DNA from: Cupriavidus sp. EM10 | GTDB lineage: Bacteria; Pseudomonadota; Gammaproteobacteria; Burkholderiales; Burkholderiaceae | Reading direction: 5' to 3' | Assembly (NCBI RefSeq): GCF_018729255.1 | Contig: NZ_CP076060.1 | Span: forward strand, 2,666,001 to 2,730,000 | DNA length: 64,000 bases | Part shown: positions 59,582 to 64,000 of the stretch, piece after piece | Numbering within the stretch: the stretch's first letter is position 1 | How the letters are laid out: the number at the start of each line of letters is the position of its first letter | Translations under genes and position numbers: made by a program | Notes under the pieces: model-generated | Databases searched by the model: none | What the model was told of the DNA's origin: nothing | Seen by the model: only the letters and a program-made list of their open reading frames with translations

Positions 59582-60947
59582 CCGGTTTTTCCGCCAGGAT
59601 CACGCGCTTGAATTCGGCCTGGATGCGCGCCAGCGCGGCATCGTTGTCAGCCTCGAAGCGCATCACCACCACGGGCGTGGTGTTCGACGGCCGGGCCAGG
59701 CCGAAGCCGTCCGGATATTCGACGCGCACGCCATCGATAGTGATCACTTCCTTCGCACCCACGAACTTCGCATTGGCGCGGATCTTGTCGAGCAGCGTGA
59801 AGGCTTCGCCCTCGGCCACCTTCAGCTGCAGTTCCGGCGTGCAGTTCGAATTCGGGAGCGCATTCAGCACGGCGCTCGGATCGGCGTGGCGCGACAGGAT
59901 TTCCAGCAGGCGCGCGCCCGTGTACAGGCCATCGTCAAAGCCGTACCAGCGATCCTTGAAGAACACGTGGCCGCTCATTTCACCAGCGATCGGCGCGCCC
60001 GTTTCCTTGAGTTTGGCCTTGACCAGCGAATGGCCGGTCTTCCACATCAGCGGCTCGCCACCGTGCTGGCGAATCCACGGGGCCAGCTTGCCCGTGCATT
60101 TCACGTCGTAGATCACCTGCTGGCCAGGGTTGCGCGACAGGATTTCCTCGGCAAACAGCATCAGCTGCCGGTCCGGGAAGATGACCTGCCCGTCCTTGGT
60201 GACCACGCCCAGACGGTCGCCGTCGCCATCGAAGGCCAGGCCCAGTTCGCAATCGGTCTCGCGCAGGCACTTCATCAGGTCCTGCAGGTTTTCGACATGT
60301 GCCGGATCGGGATGATGGTTGGGGAAATGGCCGTCCACGTCGCAGAACAGTTCCACGACCTCGCAGCCCAGCCCGCGGAACAGGTCGCCGACGAAGGCAC
60401 CGGCCACGCCGTTGCCGGCATCCAGCGCAATCTTCATCGGACGGGCCAGCTTGACGTCGCCAATGATGCGGTCCAGGTACTGCTGGCGGACATCCACCAG
60501 CTTGTAGCTGCCGCCACCCTTGGTGAAGTTGCCCGCATCGATGCGCTGGCGCAGGGCCTGGATCTGCTCGCCATAGATGGCCTTGCCGCCCAGTACCATC
60601 TTGAAGCCGTTGTAGTCGGGCGGGTTGTGGCTGCCCGTCACCATGATGCCGGACGTGGCGCGGCGGCCATCCAGCTCGATATTGGTACCGAAGTAGACCA
60701 TCGGCGTGGCAACCATGCCGAGATCGATCACATCCAGGCCGGCGGCGCGCAGGCCTTCGACCAGCCCGCCCAGCAGATCCGGCCCCGAAAGACGCCCGTC
60801 GCGGCCCACCACCACGGCTTTCTCGCCGATTTCCACGGCGGCCGAGCCGAATGACAGGCCGATGTAACGGGCCACTTCCGGAGTCAGCGTCTTGCCGACG
60901 ATGCCGCGGATGTCATAGGCCTTGAAGATCGATGGGTTAATTTGCAT
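59562..60947 (-). CDS. manB: Phosphomannomutase/phosphoglucomutase
   Basis: A 461-residue alpha-D-phosphohexomutase. FKAYDIRGIVG at the N terminus, the phosphoserine loop SGIMVTGSHNPPDYNGFK (about 97-114), the metal loop LAFDGDGDRLG and the substrate loop GEMSGHVFF are complete, as in AlgC/ManB. It interconverts mannose-6-phosphate or glucose-6-phosphate with the 1-phosphate, providing precursors for LPS and exopolysaccharide. It is the first gene of the manB-waaC-waaA run (coding regions overlap by 20 and 1 bp). A 176-bp divergent promoter region separates it from the glycosyltransferase gene. Confidence 0.93.
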   Translation of the reverse strand: MQINPSIFKAYDIRGIVGKTLTPEVARYIGLSFGSAAVEIGEKAVVVGRDGRLSGPDLLGGLVEGLRAAGLDVIDLGMVATPMVYFGTNIELDGRRATSGIMVTGSHNPPDYNGFKMVLGGKAIYGEQIQALRQRIDAGNFTKGGGSYKLVDVRQQYLDRIIGDVKLARPMKIALDAGNGVAGAFVGDLFRGLGCEVVELFCDVDGHFPNHHPDPAHVENLQDLMKCLRETDCELGLAFDGDGDRLGVVTKDGQVIFPDRQLMLFAEEILSRNPGQQVIYDVKCTGKLAPWIRQHGGEPLMWKTGHSLVKAKLKETGAPIAGEMSGHVFFKDRWYGFDDGLYTGARLLEILSRHADPSAVLNALPNSNCTPELQLKVAEGEAFTLLDKIRANAKFVGAKEVITIDGVRVEYPDGFGLARPSNTTPVVVMRFEADNDAALARIQAEFKRVILAEKPDAKLPF

Positions 60948-61048
60948 AGATCGTCCTTAGGGAGTGCGGTGCGTCCGTCACAATGGCGGGCACTACCAGG
61001 GGGTTGTCCAAAGGCGCCATTTTGCCGGATTCCGGCGATGGCGACAGT

Positions 61049-61054
61049 TATAAT
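61049..61054 (+). promoter_or_regulatory. Probable -10 element TATAAT before the glycosyltransferase operon
   Basis: A perfect TATAAT 70 nt upstream of the TTG start at 61124, in a divergent intergenic region; no convincing -35 at the optimal spacing was found, so only the -10 is proposed. Confidence 0.5.
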
Positions 61055-61123
61055 CGCCGAGTTACGTGCGTCCAACCACCCGATTTCGTCTGATCTTTGT
61101 GAGAATCAGAGGGAATCAGAGGG

Positions 61124-62308
61124 TTGAGCAGCCGGAATTTCTTCACAGCCTTCGTGCCAGCTACTGCCCCCTCCATTCGATCACGCCCCCGTATTGCCTA
61201 TCTGATCACGAACTCCGAGATCGGGGGCGCCCAGTCGCACGTAGGCGACCTACTACGCGCACTGCGGGACAGGACTGATGCGATAGTGCTTGCCGGTGGC
61301 GATGGGCCACTGTTTGCGGCCGCGGATGCGGTGGGCGCCAAAGCGGTGGTGTTGAAACGCCTGGACAATGCGCTGTCTGCGTGGAGCGCCGTGGCGGCAT
61401 TTCGCGAAGTGCTGCGCGAACTGCGTGCCGCGCGGCCCGATCTGATTCATGTGCACAGTGCCAAAGCCAGCGCGCTGGGCAGGCTTGCCGGATGGTGCCT
61501 GCATGTGCCCGTGATATACACGGTGCACGGATTCGCATTCAAGCCCGCAGCTCCGCTCGCTCGACGCTTGGCAGCAGGGCTGACGGAGTGGTGCCTGGCA
61601 CCGCTGACGACACGGCTGATCTGCGTCGCCCAGGCGGAGCGAGCCCTTGCGGCGTCGCTGCCCATTCCCGCGCGGCATATCGAAGTCATCCGAAACGGCA
61701 TTCCCGACACGGTGTTGCGCGCCAATCCAGGCGCGCCGTTGCGCCGCATCGTAATGGTCGCCCGCCTGAAGGCGCCTAAACGTCCAGACCTGCTGATCCG
61801 CGCGTTTGTCGAGGCCGATATCGTCGACTGTGAGCTCATCATCGCTGGAGAGGGCCCCGACATGGACGCGTTGCAAACGCTCGTGACTCGCGTGGCCTCC
61901 GGCCGCCGCGTCACACTTTGCGGACCCGTGGTCGATATCCCGGCTCTGCTCGCTTCGGCGCAAGCGTTTGCGCTGGTGTCTGACCACGAGGGTTTGCCGC
62001 TCTCCATCCTCGAGGCGATGCGGGCCGGTCTTCCGGTGATCGCGTCCGATCTGCCCGGCATCCGGGAGCAACTCGACAATGGCGACGGCTGCCTGGTGCC
62101 AGACAATAACGTTGCAACACTCGCCAGTGCGATCCGCAAGGTTGCGGCGTCGCCCGAGCTTCGCAGCACGCTAGGCGCGCGCGCGCGCGCCCGTTGGGCA
62201 CAGGACTTCCGCCTTGACAGGATGGCAGACGCAACCTGGCAAATCTATCAGGATGTACTGGCCGGGGACCCATCCGATGTTCACGCTGCAGGCAGCGAGG
62301 GGGCCTGA
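61124..62308 (+). CDS. Glycosyltransferase family 4 protein
   Basis: A 394-residue GT-B enzyme. The N terminus RIAYLITNSEIGGAQSHVGDLLRAL and HVHSAKASALGRLAGWCLHVPVIYTVHG (acceptor domain), and LVSDHEGLPLSILEAMRAGLPVIASDLPGIREQL (the E-x7-E donor-sugar motif) match GT4. It would transfer a sugar to an undecaprenyl-linked or glycan acceptor during polysaccharide synthesis. The start is uncertain: TTG 61124 is used here with GAGG nearby, but the conserved domain starts about 23 codons later. It is one base from the next gene. Confidence 0.83.
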   Translation: MSSRNFFTAFVPATAPSIRSRPRIAYLITNSEIGGAQSHVGDLLRALRDRTDAIVLAGGDGPLFAAADAVGAKAVVLKRLDNALSAWSAVAAFREVLRELRAARPDLIHVHSAKASALGRLAGWCLHVPVIYTVHGFAFKPAAPLARRLAAGLTEWCLAPLTTRLICVAQAERALAASLPIPARHIEVIRNGIPDTVLRANPGAPLRRIVMVARLKAPKRPDLLIRAFVEADIVDCELIIAGEGPDMDALQTLVTRVASGRRVTLCGPVVDIPALLASAQAFALVSDHEGLPLSILEAMRAGLPVIASDLPGIREQLDNGDGCLVPDNNVATLASAIRKVAASPELRSTLGARARARWAQDFRLDRMADATWQIYQDVLAGDPSDVHAAGSEGA

Positions 62309-62309
62309 C

Positions 62310-63626
62310 GTGAGCCTTGCGAAACTTCCCAGGCGCCTGCGCGATGCCTCAGGCACCGCGACCTCCGAAACGGTGCGCCGCGCAAGCAGGATGCTTGGCT
62401 GGGCGATGCTAGGCCTGATCCTATTCGGTCTCAACCTGATCCTCGCGGAAGGCCTGCGGCACGCAGACATCGCCACCTACGTATTTACTCGGACGATGGC
62501 GTGGTCGATCCTGCCGTACCTGTGTACGTTCGTCCTCCTGCACCGCTCGCTGCATCTGCCTTCGATCGAGGGCAACAGCCTCGTCGGCGTGGCGGCCACG
62601 CTGCCATTCGCAGTGCTGCTGCTGGCCTTTGCCGCGTTCCATATCGAGTATTCGCGCGGCGCGCTGCTGCTCGGCTACCTCACGACGCTTGCGTGGAGCG
62701 GCTTCGGCTACCGGCGCTTTGTGCAGAACTACGTGCCTGTCTTCGGTTATACCGATCCGCGTGCATATGCCCAGCTCCAGGGCATCCTGTCGATGCCGGG
62801 CGCGTCGGCACCGAGCGCAATGCGCTTGCTGCTGATCCGCTCAATCGAGGAGGCGGCGGATTGCGATGGCCTGATGCTCGACCGCAACGCCACGGCGGAC
62901 CCCGAGCGTACACGCGCGTTGGCACGCTTCAAACTCGGACACGTGCGCATGTATTCTGTTGAGCGCGTCGGCGAGATGCTGACCGGGCGCGTGGGCCTTG
63001 CGCATATCGATGAGAACTTCCTCGACGACTACGCTCGGCATTACCTGTATGGCTTCATCAAGCGCGTAATCGATATGGCGGCGGTGCTGTGCCTCGCGCC
63101 GCTCGTGCTGCCCGCCGCGTTACTGACCGCGCTGGCCATCCGCATCGAATCGCCGGGGCCCGTGCTGTTCCACCAGATACGCGTAGGCCGATTCGGGACG
63201 ACCTTCACGATGCTCAAATTCCGCAGTATGGCCGTGCAGAGCGACGCCCCCGCGCAGTTCGCGGCGCGTCACGATGCGCGCGTCACCCGGGTCGGGCGTG
63301 TCATCCGCAAGTATCGCCTCGACGAACTGCCTCAACTCTGGAACGTGCTGTTGGCCGACATGAGCCTGATCGGCCCGCGGCCAGAACAGGTGCCAATGGT
63401 CGACAAGTTCTCGGAGACCATTGCCTATTACCCGTACCGCCACCTCGTGCGGCCCGGCTTGTCGGGGTGGGCGCAGGTGCAGCAGGGATATGTGGGCAGC
63501 CACGAGGAAACGATCACCAAGCTCAGCTACGACCTCTATTACGTCAAGCATTGCTCGTTCGCACTCGACCTGCTGATTGCGGTCAAGACGGTGCGAACGC
63601 TGCTGACGGGATATGGGGCACGTTGA
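62310..63626 (+). CDS. Polyprenyl glycosylphosphotransferase (initiating sugar transferase)
   Basis: A 438-residue membrane enzyme. Four to five N-terminal helices are followed by a globular region and a membrane hairpin (FIKRVIDMAAVLCLAPLVLPAALLTALAIRI), then the catalytic domain with GPVLFHQIRVGRFGTTFTMLKFRSM, RKYRLDELPQLWNVLLADMSLIGPRPE and the closing RPGLSGWAQVQQGY. It transfers a sugar-phosphate to undecaprenyl phosphate, the first step of exopolysaccharide or O-antigen repeat assembly. The GTG at 62310 lies 1 nt after the GT4 stop; its stop overlaps the next start by one base (TGATG). Confidence 0.9.
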   Translation: MSLAKLPRRLRDASGTATSETVRRASRMLGWAMLGLILFGLNLILAEGLRHADIATYVFTRTMAWSILPYLCTFVLLHRSLHLPSIEGNSLVGVAATLPFAVLLLAFAAFHIEYSRGALLLGYLTTLAWSGFGYRRFVQNYVPVFGYTDPRAYAQLQGILSMPGASAPSAMRLLLIRSIEEAADCDGLMLDRNATADPERTRALARFKLGHVRMYSVERVGEMLTGRVGLAHIDENFLDDYARHYLYGFIKRVIDMAAVLCLAPLVLPAALLTALAIRIESPGPVLFHQIRVGRFGTTFTMLKFRSMAVQSDAPAQFAARHDARVTRVGRVIRKYRLDELPQLWNVLLADMSLIGPRPEQVPMVDKFSETIAYYPYRHLVRPGLSGWAQVQQGYVGSHEETITKLSYDLYYVKHCSFALDLLIAVKTVRTLLTGYGAR

Positions 63627-64000
63627 TGGCGGCAGCACACCCAATGCGCATTCTGCTCCTCGCCACTGGCCTTAAGCTCGGAGGTGCGGAGCATCAGATA
63701 GCCGCGCTGGCCGGCGCGTTTCGCGCTCTGGGCCATGCAGTGGCCATCGTTAGCCTGTCTCCGGGGCGCGAGATCGACGTACCCCCCAACGTCGAGGTGA
63801 TCGAACTCGCGATGCGCAAAACGTCCGCCGGCTTTCTTCGCGCGCTGTGGCAAGCCCGGGCGTTCGTGCGCGCATGGCGGCCCGACGTCATTCATGCGCA
63901 TATGGTCCACGCCAATTTGTTCGCGCGTGTGCTAACGCGCATCGTGCGCTGTCCGCCGCTAGTCTGCACCGCACACAGCTATTACGAGGGCGGCCGGACG
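63626..64000 (+). CDS. Glycosyltransferase family 4 protein, 5' part (continues beyond window)
   Basis: The first 125 codons of a GT4 enzyme: MRILLLATGLKLGGAEHQIAALAGAFRALGHAVAIVSL, the G-G-A-E N-terminal signature, and DVIHAHMVHANLFARVLTRIVRCPPLVCTAHSYYEGG. The start overlaps the stop of the sugar transferase gene, so these genes form one tightly packed polysaccharide operon. The donor-binding domain is outside the window, so the sugar donor cannot be guessed. Confidence 0.85.
   Translation, partial: MAAAHPMRILLLATGLKLGGAEHQIAALAGAFRALGHAVAIVSLSPGREIDVPPNVEVIELAMRKTSAGFLRALWQARAFVRAWRPDVIHAHMVHANLFARVLTRIVRCPPLVCTAHSYYEGGRT

Overview
The window looks like a high-GC betaproteobacterial chromosome of the Cupriavidus/Ralstonia type. 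That placement rests on the flank at 48.2-64 kb: trmB, uppP, a TetR regulator, a pcm-like methyltransferase, a rhodanese, tolC, waaL, waaA, waaC, a phosphomannomutase and the start of an exopolysaccharide/O-antigen cluster. It is an inference from gene order and protein style, not a database result.

About three quarters of the window (1-48,210) is one end of an integrative and conjugative element (ICE) of the ICEclc/PFGI-1 type. It ends at 48,193-48,210 in an 18-bp sequence identical to the 3' end of a tRNA-Gly gene, the expected attachment site; the integrase end lies left of the window. The backbone is on the minus strand. From right to left it comprises: a BisR-like regulator; alpA, parA, shi, a parB-domain gene and a DUF2857 gene (probably the bistable transfer switch); STY4528, TIGR03761, DUF3158, ssb and a topoisomerase III (replication and DNA processing); a poorly understood block (DUF5983, DUF3085, STY4534, DUF3275, DUF932, an adenine-methylase-like protein and an SNF2 helicase); and a PilL-type lipoprotein, a coiled-coil membrane protein and TIGR03759 at the edge of the conjugation genes.

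Plus-strand cargo sits in the backbone. An arsenic operon (arsR, arsI, arsC, acr3, and an arsC-arsN2 fusion) occupies 13.9-17.2 kb, and a lone BASS/ACR3-like transporter lies at 9.3 kb. A nearly complete heat and stress tolerance island (transmissible locus of stress tolerance, tLST) occupies 30.6-46.9 kb: HTH regulator, sHsp20, ClpK, a cardiolipin-synthase-like enzyme, FtsH, a second Hsp20, two YfdX proteins, HdeD, a ribosome-hibernation/sigma-like hybrid, thioredoxin, KefB, PsiE, HtpX and DegP. Decayed IS66 and IS110 remnants lie at its left edge and LysR genes flank it on both sides.

The most interesting non-coding signal is a four-copy, minus-strand, two-hairpin RNA element in the 5' leaders of ICE genes (near 6.5, 9.1, 11.8 and 13.8 kb). 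Its two stems covary, and several wobble pairs work only on the transcribed strand; the Rfam radC motif is the first candidate to test. Other unexplained signals are a palindrome family (CTATCCCC-N-GGGGATAG) in two leaders, a 63-nt hairpin between the ars operon and the topoisomerase gene, and a palindrome cluster inside the STY4528 gene.

At least a dozen genes appear broken, almost all by loss of one base in a homopolymer, in both the ICE and the chromosome. This is more consistent with consensus errors than with real decay, so each of these genes should be read as probably intact until resequenced.
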